The notes under the pieces are model-generated. The model had not been told where the DNA came from. It saw only the letters and a list, made by a program, of their open reading frames with translations, and searched no databases. Source: Acaryochloris sp. CCMEE 5410 (GTDB lineage Bacteria > Cyanobacteriota > Cyanobacteriia > Thermosynechococcales > Thermosynechococcaceae). Taken from it: 64,000 nt of DNA. Where the stretch lies: positions 2,790,001 through 2,854,000 of the forward strand of contig NZ_AFEJ02000001.1 of the NCBI RefSeq assembly GCF_000238775.2. Reading direction: 5' to 3'. This document shows, in pieces, positions 26,320 to 36,107 of the stretch; the first letter of the stretch is position 1; each line of letters begins with the position of its first letter. The position numbers were made by a program, and so were the translations under genes.

Positions 26320-26706
26320 CTATGCCTTGGCATCACCCATATGGTCTGAAATCACAACCAAGTAACCATCGGGATCGCGAAACCAAATTTCATGCTGTTG
26401 GGCGTTCGGGTTGATATGGGGTTCGGTGACAATTTCTGGGCTGAGAGTTCGAACCTTAGCAACACTGGCCTCAAAATCATAGGTGCGAAACCATAAAATC
26501 ACCCCATTCCCAGGCGGTATCTCAGGATTCCACAGCCCAGGATGCTCATGCGTATCCTGGCGATGAAGTTGCAGCAGCAGTTTCCCCTCAAACGTCAGCA
26601 TTTCATATTCATCGCCCCCATGGGCGCTTTCACAACCCAAGAGTTGTTGGTAAAACTGGCTACTCGCTGCCACATCTTTAACGGCAATAAGCGGCTCTAT
26701 TTGCAT
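26320..26706 (-). CDS. VOC-family (glyoxalase/bleomycin-resistance-like) protein
   Basis: A 128-residue VOC protein: it starts MQIEPLIAVKDVAASSQFYQ, has YEMLTFEGKLLLQLHRQD, and ends HEIWFRDPDGYLVVISDH. It is 5 bases downstream of the ABC ATPase gene on the same strand and probably co-transcribed with it. Substrate unknown. Confidence 0.85.
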   Translation of the reverse strand: MQIEPLIAVKDVAASSQFYQQLLGCESAHGGDEYEMLTFEGKLLLQLHRQDTHEHPGLWNPEIPPGNGVILWFRTYDFEASVAKVRTLSPEIVTEPHINPNAQQHEIWFRDPDGYLVVISDHMGDAKA

Positions 26707-26711
26707 CGCGA

Positions 26712-28376
26712 TTAGCCTTCCTGAAGGCGAGCGAGTAAGGGGGCAGCACCGAGTAGCGTTTGAGTATAGGGATGTTGGGGATTGGTGAAGATCTCTTCCG
26801 TGGGACCGATTTCGACGATTTTGCCTTTATTCATGACGGCAATGCGATCGCAAAAGAATCGCGCCACCCACAAATCATGGGTAATAAATAGGTACGTTAG
26901 GTTGAAATCATCCTTCAAGGATTGCATCAAATCCAGTACCTGGGTTTGAATACTGGCATCCAGCATACTGACGGGTTCATCACAGATCACGAGCTTGGGC
27001 TGAGTAATGAGCGCTCGTGCAATTGCCACTCGTTGCTGCTGTCCCCCGGAAATATCGCTGGGGAACCGTTGAGCATAGTCAGTCGTAGGAGTCAGGCCCA
27101 CACGCTCTAGCATGGCATGCATTTGCGCCTGCGCTTCTGCAGGGGTTGCCAACTCATGAATCAGCAGCGGTTCGGCTACACTCTGACCAATTTTCATCCG
27201 GGGATTCAGGCAGGCCCGTGGATCTTGGAAGATCATTTGAATCTGGCGACGACATTGCCGCAGTTCGCGCCCTTCTAGAGACGTTAGCTCCAGCTTGTCG
27301 AACTGAACGCTACCTGCCGTTGGGCGAACCAGCTGCAAAATGCTGCGAGACAACGTGCTTTTACCACAGCCCGACTCTCCCACGAGGCCCAAGGTTTCGC
27401 CCGCATGGATATTTAAGGTAATGCCATCGACGGCTTTGATGGCATCTGCGGGTTTGGAAAGGAGGCGGGCAATAAAATTAGTTTCCAAGGTGTAATGCTG
27501 CTGGACATCTTGGAGCTGAAGCAGCACATTGTCTGACGGCGGGGTATCGTCCTCGAGAGGCGCTTCCGCTGCACTGGTTTGTAGATGGAGGGCCGCCTGC
27601 AGCAAAGACTGGGTGTAAGCATGTTGTGGATTGGTGAGGATTTCTTGGGCTGGCCCCAACTCGACCATTTTGCCCTGGTACATGACGGCAACGCGATCGC
27701 AATATTCACTCACCAGCGCCAAGTCATGGGAAATCAGCAATAGCCCCATCTGACGTTCTTCACAAAGACGAGTCATTTCCTTGAGAATTTGGGCCGCCAC
27801 CGTCACGTCCAAACTGGTGGTGGGTTCATCGGCAATCAGCATTTTGGGGTCCAGGAGGAGCGCTAACGCAATCGCCACCCGCTGTCGCATCCCCCCACTA
27901 AATTCATGGGGATACTGGGTCCACCGCTCTGCCGGGATATTGACCGCACTTAGAGTGTCTAAAACCTTGGTTTTGGCCGCTTCAGCAGAAAGCTGGGGTC
28001 GGTGGACCTTCAAGGTTTCTAAGCAATGCTTCTTCACCGTCAGCAGCGGATTTAAACGGGTCATGGGGTCCTGAAAGACGAGGGCAATTTCCTCGCCCCG
28101 GAATCGCTGCAAATCTTTTCCAGTCAGCGTTAAAACAGATCTGCCCGCAAAGTTTATCTCGCCTTCTAACTGAGTTCCAGGCGGCAGTAACTGCATTAGC
28201 CCACGGCCAATGGTGGATTTACCACAGCCCGATTCCCCGACTAGACCCAGTCGTTCTCCAGCCCCTAGCTCAAAAGAAACCTGATTGACCGCCCAAGTTT
28301 GGGCATTAGCGCCACGCTGCTGAGCATAGGCAATCTTTAGATCGTTAACCTGCAGCAAACTGGCGGAAGAACTCAT
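26712..28376 (-). CDS. Peptide-type ABC transporter, fused double ATPase
   Basis: A 554-residue protein with two complete OppD/OppF-type ATPase domains. First: Walker A GESGCGKST (47-55), VFQDPMTRLNPL, signature FSGGMRQRVAIALAL, Walker B LIADEPTTSLD. Second: Walker A GESGCGKST, IFQDPRACLNPR, signature ISGGQQQRVAIARAL, LVICDEPVSMLD. Both end with the family C-terminal NPQHxYTQ(S/T)LL. This matches YejF- or DppDF-like importers for peptides or related solutes. The permease and binding protein are not adjacent and must be elsewhere. A short VOC gene follows. Confidence 0.93.
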   Translation of the reverse strand: MSSSASLLQVNDLKIAYAQQRGANAQTWAVNQVSFELGAGERLGLVGESGCGKSTIGRGLMQLLPPGTQLEGEINFAGRSVLTLTGKDLQRFRGEEIALVFQDPMTRLNPLLTVKKHCLETLKVHRPQLSAEAAKTKVLDTLSAVNIPAERWTQYPHEFSGGMRQRVAIALALLLDPKMLIADEPTTSLDVTVAAQILKEMTRLCEERQMGLLLISHDLALVSEYCDRVAVMYQGKMVELGPAQEILTNPQHAYTQSLLQAALHLQTSAAEAPLEDDTPPSDNVLLQLQDVQQHYTLETNFIARLLSKPADAIKAVDGITLNIHAGETLGLVGESGCGKSTLSRSILQLVRPTAGSVQFDKLELTSLEGRELRQCRRQIQMIFQDPRACLNPRMKIGQSVAEPLLIHELATPAEAQAQMHAMLERVGLTPTTDYAQRFPSDISGGQQQRVAIARALITQPKLVICDEPVSMLDASIQTQVLDLMQSLKDDFNLTYLFITHDLWVARFFCDRIAVMNKGKIVEIGPTEEIFTNPQHPYTQTLLGAAPLLARLQEG

Positions 28377-28535
28377 ATCCTGTAGTCGAAATAATATGTA
28401 CGTTAAGGCTGTTTACGTCGGCAGCAACTCTAAAATCACCAGTATAGCCAGCAACCTCCAACCGGGTCTGATTTTTGCACGCAGGGTCAAATACTGTCTA
28501 TGATAAAAATATATTGAAAAGTTTTGTGAAGTCCT

Positions 28536-29168
28536 TTGTTAGCAAACGCTGATACCAATAATCAAGCTCCCCTGATCTCCACCTGGCATCATGTGGATGT
28601 CTTATGGCAAGCCGATCAAACCCGCATTCAACCTGGCCTTCCTTACTATCAACTTTCTCCCACTTGGCAAATGTTGATTTTGGGAGATGGCTCTCCGACT
28701 CGCCATTTGCAGCTCCTCACCGGTGAGCCGACGGAAGTGGATGTGATTGATATGTCCTTTGTCGGGTCTGAGCAAGATAATGCCCCCGATTTAATCAAGG
28801 CTGTCCCCGGTCCTCGATTACGCCGCCAGGTCTGGCTGCGAACGACGTCTGGTCAGCGACTCGCCTATGCCACGTCTTGGTGGGAAGCCAGCCATGTGGA
28901 TGAGTATTTACAAAACCGCTCTTTACCCATTTGGGCCAGCTTGTCCCAGTCGCGGACTGAACTGTTTCGAGATATCCGTCAGGTCTTCTGTGGTCAGTCT
29001 GAAGCGTTATCTCAAGCCTTTGATCATCCGGGACCTTTTTGGGGACGCTACTATCTGTTTTGGCATGATGGTCAACCTCTGACTTTGATTTACGAAGTTT
29101 TCTCCCCACATCTCAATCAGTATTTAGGGCCTGTATCCAGCAATCTCAAGCCGACTCAGGTGTCATAA
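28536..29168 (+). CDS. Chorismate lyase (cyanobacterial type)
   Basis: A 210-residue protein of the UbiC-like family found in cyanobacteria. Signatures are WQMLILGDGSPTRHLQLLTG (residues 48-67), VDVIDMSFVG, RLRRQVWLRTTSGQRLAYATSWW and PIWASLSQSRTELFRDI. It would convert chorismate to 4-hydroxybenzoate, the first step of plastoquinone synthesis in cyanobacteria. The only in-frame start is a TTG at 28536, six bases after an upstream stop. Confidence 0.85.
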   Translation: MLANADTNNQAPLISTWHHVDVLWQADQTRIQPGLPYYQLSPTWQMLILGDGSPTRHLQLLTGEPTEVDVIDMSFVGSEQDNAPDLIKAVPGPRLRRQVWLRTTSGQRLAYATSWWEASHVDEYLQNRSLPIWASLSQSRTELFRDIRQVFCGQSEALSQAFDHPGPFWGRYYLFWHDGQPLTLIYEVFSPHLNQYLGPVSSNLKPTQVS

Positions 29169-29190
29169 ACATTGGATGAACCGATGTTTT
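29167..29190 (+). terminator. Hairpin at the end of the chorismate lyase gene
   Basis: AAACATTGG and CCGATGTTT make a 9-bp stem (one T-G pair) with a 5-base loop, overlapping the stop codon and ending in TTTT. A likely but weak terminator. Confidence 0.5.
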
Positions 29191-29321
29191 AGCAAACCTG
29201 TTGTACGTACTAAAGCGAGTGTCTTCTGATGGTCCATTTAGCAGTTGCTAGAAGCATTAACGCGCCTGCAAAGGGTTTACCCCATCTTCTGAACGACTTG
29301 TATACCATGCCTTTTATGAGG

Positions 29322-30305
29322 CTAACCCCTTTCAATTAAACGTCGTACCGCACCGACGATTAGCTCTGGCTGATCGAGGAGGATCCAATGTCCACTCTCT
29401 TCTGCAACGATACGTTGGCTATTGGAAGATAGTTTTGTGAGGTCCAATTGAAGTGCCGCCCATCGTTGGAATCTTTCTTCACTTATCCTTGGATCTTTGG
29501 CACCTTGACTCAGCACCATCAAAGGTAAGCTGCCCAATGATGTCACGGATTGAAGGCCTTCAAGGCTTGTTTTGATATGGGCCAATTCGCTGGAGGCGGT
29601 TGCCCAGTAGTGGGGGCGGTAACAAAAGGATTTAAAGATATCAAATAAGGATCGTACGGCCAACGGATATTTTTGACTTTTTTGCTTGAGGACTTTAAGC
29701 ATGGGTAACAGATTCATCTCCCCGATGACTCGCACCATGCCAATGTGACTGAAAATTCTCAAAACCTGATAAAACCAAGCCATCCTTTGTACATGTCTCC
29801 CCATTGCAGAGGTCATCTGATGTTCATGGGAAGAATCGACTAACACTAATCCGACGACATCCTCTGGATATTGACTCGCATACAGCCGCATATTGACGCC
29901 ACCGAGTGAGTGGCCAACCAAAATGTAGGGAGGGTCAATTGCAGCTTTGGTCAGCAGTAAATGTAATTCATCAACGCTCTGTTGACTGGTGCGAGGTTGT
30001 CTGGGGTTGGGGTCACTCCAACCAAAACCGGCCCGATCATAGGTGCAAACATGAGTAAATTTTGCAATTTCAGCGGGCACCAACCCCCATGCGATGGCGG
30101 GAGCAGAACCACCTGCATCCATAACAACGGTTGGTGTTCCCTGCCCAAGACAGTTGAGATGTAGACGAAATCCTCCAATATCGACCAGTTGACCGGGTGG
30201 AGGATATTTATGTTGATCAAACGCTTGACCCACTCTCTGATATACCATTCCCACCAATAGTCCGAGGATGAGAATGCCTAGAGACAGCACCAACCAGTTT
30301 TCCAT
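29322..30305 (-). CDS. Alpha/beta hydrolase, membrane-anchored
   Basis: A 327-residue hydrolase. A hydrophobic N-terminal helix (residues 5-24, VLSLGILILGLLVGMVY) probably anchors it. The fold follows: VDIGGFRLHLNCLGQGTPTVVMDAGG, THVCTYDRAGFGWSDPNP, the nucleophile elbow GHSLGG and DSSHEHQ, with Asp in LSQGAKDPRI and His in ESGHWILLDQP completing a Ser-Asp-His triad. Start at 30305 is chosen because it begins the anchor helix; the frame is open to 30395. Substrate unknown. Confidence 0.85.
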   Translation of the reverse strand: MENWLVLSLGILILGLLVGMVYQRVGQAFDQHKYPPPGQLVDIGGFRLHLNCLGQGTPTVVMDAGGSAPAIAWGLVPAEIAKFTHVCTYDRAGFGWSDPNPRQPRTSQQSVDELHLLLTKAAIDPPYILVGHSLGGVNMRLYASQYPEDVVGLVLVDSSHEHQMTSAMGRHVQRMAWFYQVLRIFSHIGMVRVIGEMNLLPMLKVLKQKSQKYPLAVRSLFDIFKSFCYRPHYWATASSELAHIKTSLEGLQSVTSLGSLPLMVLSQGAKDPRISEERFQRWAALQLDLTKLSSNSQRIVAEESGHWILLDQPELIVGAVRRLIERG

Positions 30306-30575
30306 GATTCTTAGAGCAAAGTTTGTAGACTGATTCCTCTCTCCTAGTATGTCCTTCCGAACAATCTGTGAGTCGCATAACGACTGGCACATCACCGATC
30401 GGTAGTAATGCTGATATCACACCTATCCCTTGATTGACAGTTGTCCACTATGCCGTGACACATTCTTTCTCTTCAAACTTCAGACCATCATGAAACTTGA
30501 TGACCAGGGACAAGTTAAGAGACACCATCTAAGCTGTACGGATTATAAGCGTCGATTACCACTCCAAGATCAGGT

Positions 30576-30612
30576 TATGCGCTTAAATGGGTGAGAATTC
30601 ATTATGTTGCTT
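30576..30612 (+). repeat. Duplicated 5' flank, copy 1 (murJ-1)
   Basis: This 37-base stretch, beginning TATGCGCTTAAATGGGTGAG, matches 34161-34197 at 32 positions. It lies just before the first murJ start and shows that the duplication included upstream sequence. Confidence 0.85.
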
Positions 30613-31563
30613 CAGCATCCGTGACTAAGGCATCCTCTAAACCTAGCCGCTCTTTAGCGAGAATTGCCACGATCGTTGCGATCGCAACCTTGATCAGCAA
30701 GGTCACTGGAGCCGCTCGCCAGATGGTCACCGCCGCCGTCTTCGGGGTTGGGCCAGCAGTTGGAGCTTACGGCTTTGCCTATGCCATTCCTAGCTTTTTC
30801 TTAATTCTGCTCGGCGGAATTAATGGTCCATTTCACAGTGCCATCGTCGGTGTACTCGCCAAAAAAGAGCGCAGTGATGTCAAACCCGTCATCGAATCCA
30901 TCACCACTTTGCTGGTCGGACTACTGCTGCTGGTGACCATCGGCTTAATTGTCTTTGCTGAGCCTATTTTGCGGTTCACGGCCAGCGGCCTGTTTATCTC
31001 CCCCGAAGAAGCCCTACGCCAAGGCATCGATTCAGCTACCTATGCCGTAACCCAGAAGACTCGGCTGATTGCCATTACCCAGTTCAAAATCATGGCGCCC
31101 ATTGCCCTATTCTCGGGCTTGATTGGGATTGGCTTTGGGGCCTTAAACGCAGCTGATATTTACTGGATGCCCTCCATCAGCCCGATTTTTTCTAGCGTGG
31201 CAGTGATAATTGGTCTGGGGCTTTTTGCCCTCCATCTGGGGCCAGAAGCGTCCTTATCAGCTAATGCCTTGCTCGGGGGTCAAGTCCTCGCCTGGGCAAC
31301 CTTGGCGGGTGCGGTAGCTCAGTGGTTGATTCAATTGCCTGTCCAGTGGCAAGCAGGCTTAGGAACCTTAAAGCCTCGCTGGCAATGGCAACATCCCGAT
31401 GTCCGAGCTGTTTTAAAGGTATTGGGACCGGCTACCTTTGCCTCTGGAATGCTGCAGATTAATGTTCAAATTGATATCTTTTTCTCTTCCCTGATTCCTA
31501 ACGCCACTGCTGCTGTCTCTGCCTGGAGCTACGCTAATTTTTTGGTAATGGCTCCTCTAGGTA

Positions 31564-33257
31564 GGGTTTGCTGAAAAAGTAAATTGAGCTAATTCCTGGC
31601 ATCAAATCGTACAATCAACCCAGTTGTGACGGCCAGGGCCATATTCCTTCACTGGCCCTAGAAAAGCCCCAAGGCAGCCCTGGCAGCTCCATAACGCTTT
31701 CCAACACCAGCAATCCCACCCAAAATGAATGATAAAAGGTGGCGGAGCCACCGCTCTAGATTCATCACCAAGAACGTGATAGCAATCGCACTAGCAGCCG
31801 TATCCGCTAACTTCGCCATCACTCGATTCAAGCCAAATCTTCGCTTGGCCTGCCCAAACTTGCCCTCAATTTGGACTCTCACCTTTTCGTCCTCCCGTGC
31901 TTGTTGCTTGAGTTGGCCCTGCACCTGGGGGTCTTGTTGAGGTCTTCCTAACGGTGGTCCACTCAATCGGATACCTCGAGCTTTACACCATCGTCGATTA
32001 GCTCGGGTTCGATAGATTTGGTCGGCATGGACTGAGAGAGGATAATGGCCAAAGCGACGATGAAAAGCTTCCACTTGATATTGAAGATGCTGGGATTCAT
32101 TGAACGCATCCCAGCTTAAACGTTCCAGAAACACACATCCGTTGACACAACTGAGGGATAGCTTGGCCCCAAACTCAACAGGTACTCCAGCTTTGCCTCG
32201 GACCATCGGTCGGACATGAGGCTGAGTGAGGCTGACAATACGGTCATCTACTCGACGCACGTGCTGTTGATACATCCACTCTTGCTGTCGAAAGACTTCA
32301 TGAATCACCAGCAACAGACGGTACTGTCGCCGGGACAGTCGGGACAGAGACGCTCCTAAAGCTATCAATCCATCAATGTGGGCTAGATTCCGACGCACAT
32401 AGCCCAACTGCTGACGAATCCCTTTACGAATCAGCTTGCGACTCGGTTGACGTTTCTTGGCAATGGCCAGATAAGCTTTGCGGGCCTTTTGGCGGTAGGT
32501 GCGAGGTTTGCCCTTGAGAGACAGCATGACTTGAGCATATAAAGCATCAAGGATGGCTTCACTCGCTTTGCGGGCATCATTGAGCAGATCTAAGTCTGTC
32601 GGATAGCGAATATCGGCTGGCGCACAGGTCGCGTCTATCAACAATTGGCCCTGGTTGGGAGGGGCAGGAGGCTCATCTTCGTCATCTTCAGGAGAAGGAG
32701 ATGACTCAGGGGACATCACAACAGGAGAACCCTCAGATGCGAGCACTGATTCCACGACTGCGTCGTTGACTTGAGTCAGTAGCTCTAGATTCAACCGTTG
32801 GCGAAAGTGAACCAGCATGGAGGCATCAAACGGAGCACTCTCTCGATATTCACTAAAACCCAGAAAGTACTGCAAGTAGGGGTTCTCTCGAATCTGTTCT
32901 ACGGTCTCTGCATCGGATACACCCAGTTTCTCTTTGATGATTAAGGTCCCTAAGGCCACACGAAAGGGTTTGGCAGGTGCCCCATGGTCTGACTGAATTG
33001 GTCTGCATATTCTGATTCAAAGCTTTCCCAGGGAATCAGCTCGGCGAGTTTGACCCAGCGATTCTCTTCTGATAGTTTGCCTCCGAAGGGCAAGTAGAAG
33101 TTCTTAAAGGACAGTTGACCGGGGGATGGGCGACGATACATTGGGGTGCATGTGCAAAGGTTTTGAGTATTTTGAACGATTTTCCTTGCACTTCTCAAGG
33201 GCGCTCAACACTTGGATACACTGCAAATATTCAACCTTAGACTTTCGAAGCAAGCCC
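31564..33257. mobile_element. IS5/IS1182-like insertion sequence with DUF772 transposase
   Basis: About 1.69 kb, with imperfect terminal inverted repeats GGGTTTGCT.../GGGCTTGCT... (about 13 of 17 positions agree) and a 6-base flanking duplication TAGGTA (31558-31563 and 33258-33263; the repeat may be 7 bases, CTAGGTA). It interrupts the first murJ copy and carries its transposase on the minus strand. Confidence 0.88.
31658..33141 (-). CDS. IS transposase (DUF772/DDE), in two frames
   Basis: Frame one, from ATG at 33141, reads MYRRPSPGQLSFKNFYLPFGG, KLAELIPWESFESEYADQFSQTMG and stops at 32950. Frame two, overlapping from 32959, continues APAKPFRVALGTLIIKEKLG, the DUF772 segment ENPYLQYFLGF, FDASMLVHFRQRL, the catalytic acids around LLIDATCAPADIRYPTD and a C-terminal KRRFGLNRVMAKL. 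The halves join at GGGG (32980-32983) by a -1 shift giving QTMGAPAKPF. A single-base deletion in the G run or programmed -1 frameshifting explains this equally well. Confidence 0.8.
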
Positions 33258-34160
33258 TAGGTATTCTCTCCAACACCATTTTGGTCCCTTTCTTTCCCGT
33301 GTTTTCTCACCTGGCAACATCTGGCCAATGGGACGACCTCAAAAGTCGCATTCGTCAGGGCATCGTGATGACAGCAGTAGCGATGTTGCCTTTGGGGGCT
33401 TTGATGATTGCTCTAGCCTTACCCATTGTCCGCCTCGTTTATGAGCGATCCGCCTTTAATGCAGAGGCATCACAACTGACTGCCAGTATTCTCATCGCCT
33501 ACGGGATGGGAATGTTCGTGTACTTGGCCAGAGACTTACTGGTTCGAGTGTTCTATGCCATGGGTGATGGTAATACCCCGTTTCAAATCAGCCTGGTCAG
33601 CATTTTGTTTAATATTCTGTTTGACTTCCTATTCGTCAAACCATTTGGTGCTCCGGGCCTCGTACTGGCCACGATTGGGGTAAATATCTTCTCAATGGTG
33701 GTCATGCTGTGGTGCTTAAGCAAGCGTTTACGGGGATTAAATCTGCAATCTTGGATACAGCCATTGATGGGGCTTACAGGCGCTAGTGCTCTTTCTGGAC
33801 TGGTTGAATGGGGGCTTTGGGCCGGAACAGATGCAGTATGGGGTAGCCAAGGTTTTCTCTTACTACTGATCAACTTAGGTATCGCAGCTCTGGGCGGTTT
33901 TATGGTCTATGGGCTGGCAGCCAAGCAGCTCGGTATTCCTGAAGTACAAGTCTTCTTAACTCGCATGAGAGCTAAAATTCCCTTCCTGTAAAGCTGGATA
34001 ATGGATCGATCTTGAGTCTTCTCCACCGCTAGTGTTCACGAGAGGGCTAGTGCTCTTGGCTAACCCTGCATTGAGGAGTTTGGCAATTAGCTGAAGGTTC
34101 AACCAAATCTAGGTTCAGATTGCCACCACTGAAATATTCTTTGTTCCTCAAAGACCAGAA

Positions 34161-34197
34161 TATGCGCTTAAATAGGTGAGGATTCTTTACGTTACTT
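34161..34197 (+). repeat. Duplicated 5' flank, copy 2 (murJ-2)
   Basis: Begins TATGCGCTTAAATAGGTGAG and matches 30576-30612 at 32 of 37 positions, immediately upstream of the second murJ. It may hold the conserved ribosome-binding and promoter region. Confidence 0.85.
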
Positions 34198-34204
34198 AAA
34201 ATTT

Positions 34205-35788
34205 GTGACCGACTCAGCCCCCAAACGCCGTCGCTCCCTAGCGAGTATTGCCACCATCGTTGCGATCGCAACCCTGATCAGCAAGGTCGCGGGCCTCGTT
34301 CGCCAGCAAGCGATTGCAGCCGAATTTGGGGTCGGTCCTGAGGTGGATGCCTACAACTTTGCCTACGTGATTCCGAGCTTTCTATTTATCCTGCTTGGGG
34401 GAGTCAACGGCCCATTTCACAGTTCTGTCGTCAGCGTCCTCGCCAAACATCCTAAAAAAGATGCCGCCGCCTTAATTGAAACTGTCAATACTCTAGTGGG
34501 TATCTTGCTGCTGCTGCTAACCGCAGGGTTGATGTTAACGGCTGATCCATTGATCACCATGCTTGCGCCAGGGGTCTCTACAAGCGTCCACACAATGGCG
34601 GTAGAACAGCTGAGGATTATGGCTCCCCTGGCCTTCTTATCCGGACTGATTGGCATCGGCTTCGGCACCCTCGTTGCCTCCGATCAATATTGGCTGCCAT
34701 CCATTAGTCCTCTACTATCCAGCGTCACTGTCATTATCGGTGTATTGTTCCTCACGGATCGCGTTGGAGCCTCCGTTATGGCTTGGGGAACCTTAGCTGG
34801 CGGGCTACTGCAATGGTTGGCCCAAATCCCAGCTCAATGGGGATCTGGCATGGGAACCTTACGACTCCGATTCGATTTCAATCGCCCCGGTGTCAAAGAG
34901 ATCGGCAAACTGATGGCACCAGCCACTCTGTCTTCTGGAATGCTGCTGATTAGTGTTGCCATTAGCTTATTTTTTGCGTCGCAACTACCAGAAGGGTCAG
35001 CCTCTGCCCTCACCTATGCCCAGCTCCTCTTTCTAACCCCTCTGGGCATCCTCTCCAACGTCATTCTGGTTCCCTACATGCCGATCTTTTCCCAATTGGC
35101 AGCCCCAGAAAGTTGGACAGACCTAAAAGATCGCATACGACAAAGCCTTGTGCTGACCGCCATGAGCATGATGCCCACAGGGGCGCTGATGTCCGTTTTG
35201 GCTTTACCTGCTGTACAAATCGTCTATCAACGGGGGGCTTTTGATGATTCCGCCTCACAACTCGTAGCCTCTCTCTTAGTGGTGTATGCCTTTGGGATGT
35301 TCTTTTACCTGGGCCGAGATATTTTTGTCCGGGTGTTCTACGCCCTGGGCGATGGCAACGTTCCTCTCCTGATTAGTTTATTGGGCTTATTCTTTAACGC
35401 CATCTTTTGTTTCTTCTTTACCAAAACCTTTGGTGCACCAGGGTTAGCCATGGCGACGGTCGGGGTGCAAGTCTTTTCCATGGTCGCTCTCGTCTGGATT
35501 CTAAATAAACGGCTACATGGATTACCGTGGGCTGCGACAGGAGGTCCCATTCTGGCCTTGGCCATCAGTAGCCTGCTCTGTGGATTCACGGCCTGGGTGA
35601 CTTTATATGGATGTCAGATGCTCCTGGGTACTGAGGGTATCATCAAACAGCTTGTGACCCTTAGTGTCTCTGCAGGTGCAGGGTTATTGGTCTTTGCCGG
35701 ACTCGTGATTCAACTCAAGTTACCGGAGATGGATTTCTTTGTGGATCGGTTGCGCCAAAAGTTGCCCTTTCTGACCCGTAAGTCATAG
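34205..35788 (+). CDS. murJ: MurJ-type lipid II flippase, intact copy
   Basis: A 527-residue multi-pass membrane protein of the MurJ/MVF family with about 14 hydrophobic helices. It has SLASIATIVAIATLISKVAG, DAYNFAYVIPSFLFILLGG with NGPFHSS, TPLGILSNVILVPYMPIFSQLA and the GRDIFVRVFYALGDG loop. The role is flipping lipid-linked peptidoglycan precursor across the plasma membrane. The start codon is GTG. It is the tandem partner of the broken copy at 30621 and may have become the only functional one at this locus. Confidence 0.94.
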   Translation: MTDSAPKRRRSLASIATIVAIATLISKVAGLVRQQAIAAEFGVGPEVDAYNFAYVIPSFLFILLGGVNGPFHSSVVSVLAKHPKKDAAALIETVNTLVGILLLLLTAGLMLTADPLITMLAPGVSTSVHTMAVEQLRIMAPLAFLSGLIGIGFGTLVASDQYWLPSISPLLSSVTVIIGVLFLTDRVGASVMAWGTLAGGLLQWLAQIPAQWGSGMGTLRLRFDFNRPGVKEIGKLMAPATLSSGMLLISVAISLFFASQLPEGSASALTYAQLLFLTPLGILSNVILVPYMPIFSQLAAPESWTDLKDRIRQSLVLTAMSMMPTGALMSVLALPAVQIVYQRGAFDDSASQLVASLLVVYAFGMFFYLGRDIFVRVFYALGDGNVPLLISLLGLFFNAIFCFFFTKTFGAPGLAMATVGVQVFSMVALVWILNKRLHGLPWAATGGPILALAISSLLCGFTAWVTLYGCQMLLGTEGIIKQLVTLSVSAGAGLLVFAGLVIQLKLPEMDFFVDRLRQKLPFLTRKS

Positions 35789-35870
35789 TAACGACCTCTT
35801 ATCTTGCTAGACTCAGGATGGCAGCCCAGGCTATAGGATAATGCTGAGTACTGTTTTCCTGACAAGCCCT

Positions 35871-36107
35871 ATGGACAATTCCTACAACCCATGGAACTAC
35901 AAACCTTGGTGGTGTCAGCCCTGGTCCATTTTGGTAACGGGAATCACTCTAATTGCAGGGACCTGGTTCGTGACCAAAATAGTTTGGCTGACGATACTCG
36001 TCGCTGTACCCGTCTTGGCATGGATGGGGCTATTTTTGATACTTTGGCCTCAGGCGATGAAACAAGCCCATTCTGAGCAGCCTTTGACCGATGAATCAGA
36101 AGCATGA
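35871..36107 (+). CDS. Small two-helix membrane protein (DUF6737-like)
   Basis: A 78-residue protein starting MDNSYNPWNYKPWWCQPWSI, with a hydrophobic hairpin (ILVTGITLIAGTWFVTK and WLTILVAVPVLAWMGLFLILW) and a polar acidic tail. The NPWxYKPWWCQPWSI start is shared by small cyanobacterial membrane proteins, which I recall as DUF6737. ATG at 35871 is preferred to one at 35841. Function unknown. Confidence 0.75.
   Translation: MDNSYNPWNYKPWWCQPWSILVTGITLIAGTWFVTKIVWLTILVAVPVLAWMGLFLILWPQAMKQAHSEQPLTDESEA

Larger units (their letters stand above)
30621..33991 (+). pseudogene. MurJ-type lipid II flippase, first copy, split by an IS
   Basis: The left half (30621-31563) reads as the first 314 residues of a MurJ/MVF protein: SLARIATIVAIATLISKVTG, GAYGFAYAIPSFFLILLGG, NGPFHSAIVGVLAKK. 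An IS occupies 31564-33257. The right half resumes at 33264 (ILSNTILVPFFPVFSHLA) and ends at 33991 with AKIPFL. Removing the IS and one TAGGTA duplicate gives a continuous 556-residue frame reading APLGILSN across the join, identical in plan to the intact copy at 34205. GTG at 30621 is homologous to the GTG start of copy 2. MurJ flips lipid II for peptidoglycan synthesis; this copy is now broken. Confidence 0.92.

Noticed and set aside
31564-33257. IS regarded as a prophage or larger island
   Set aside because: Only one transposase is present and the ends carry inverted repeats and a short duplication; it is a simple IS.
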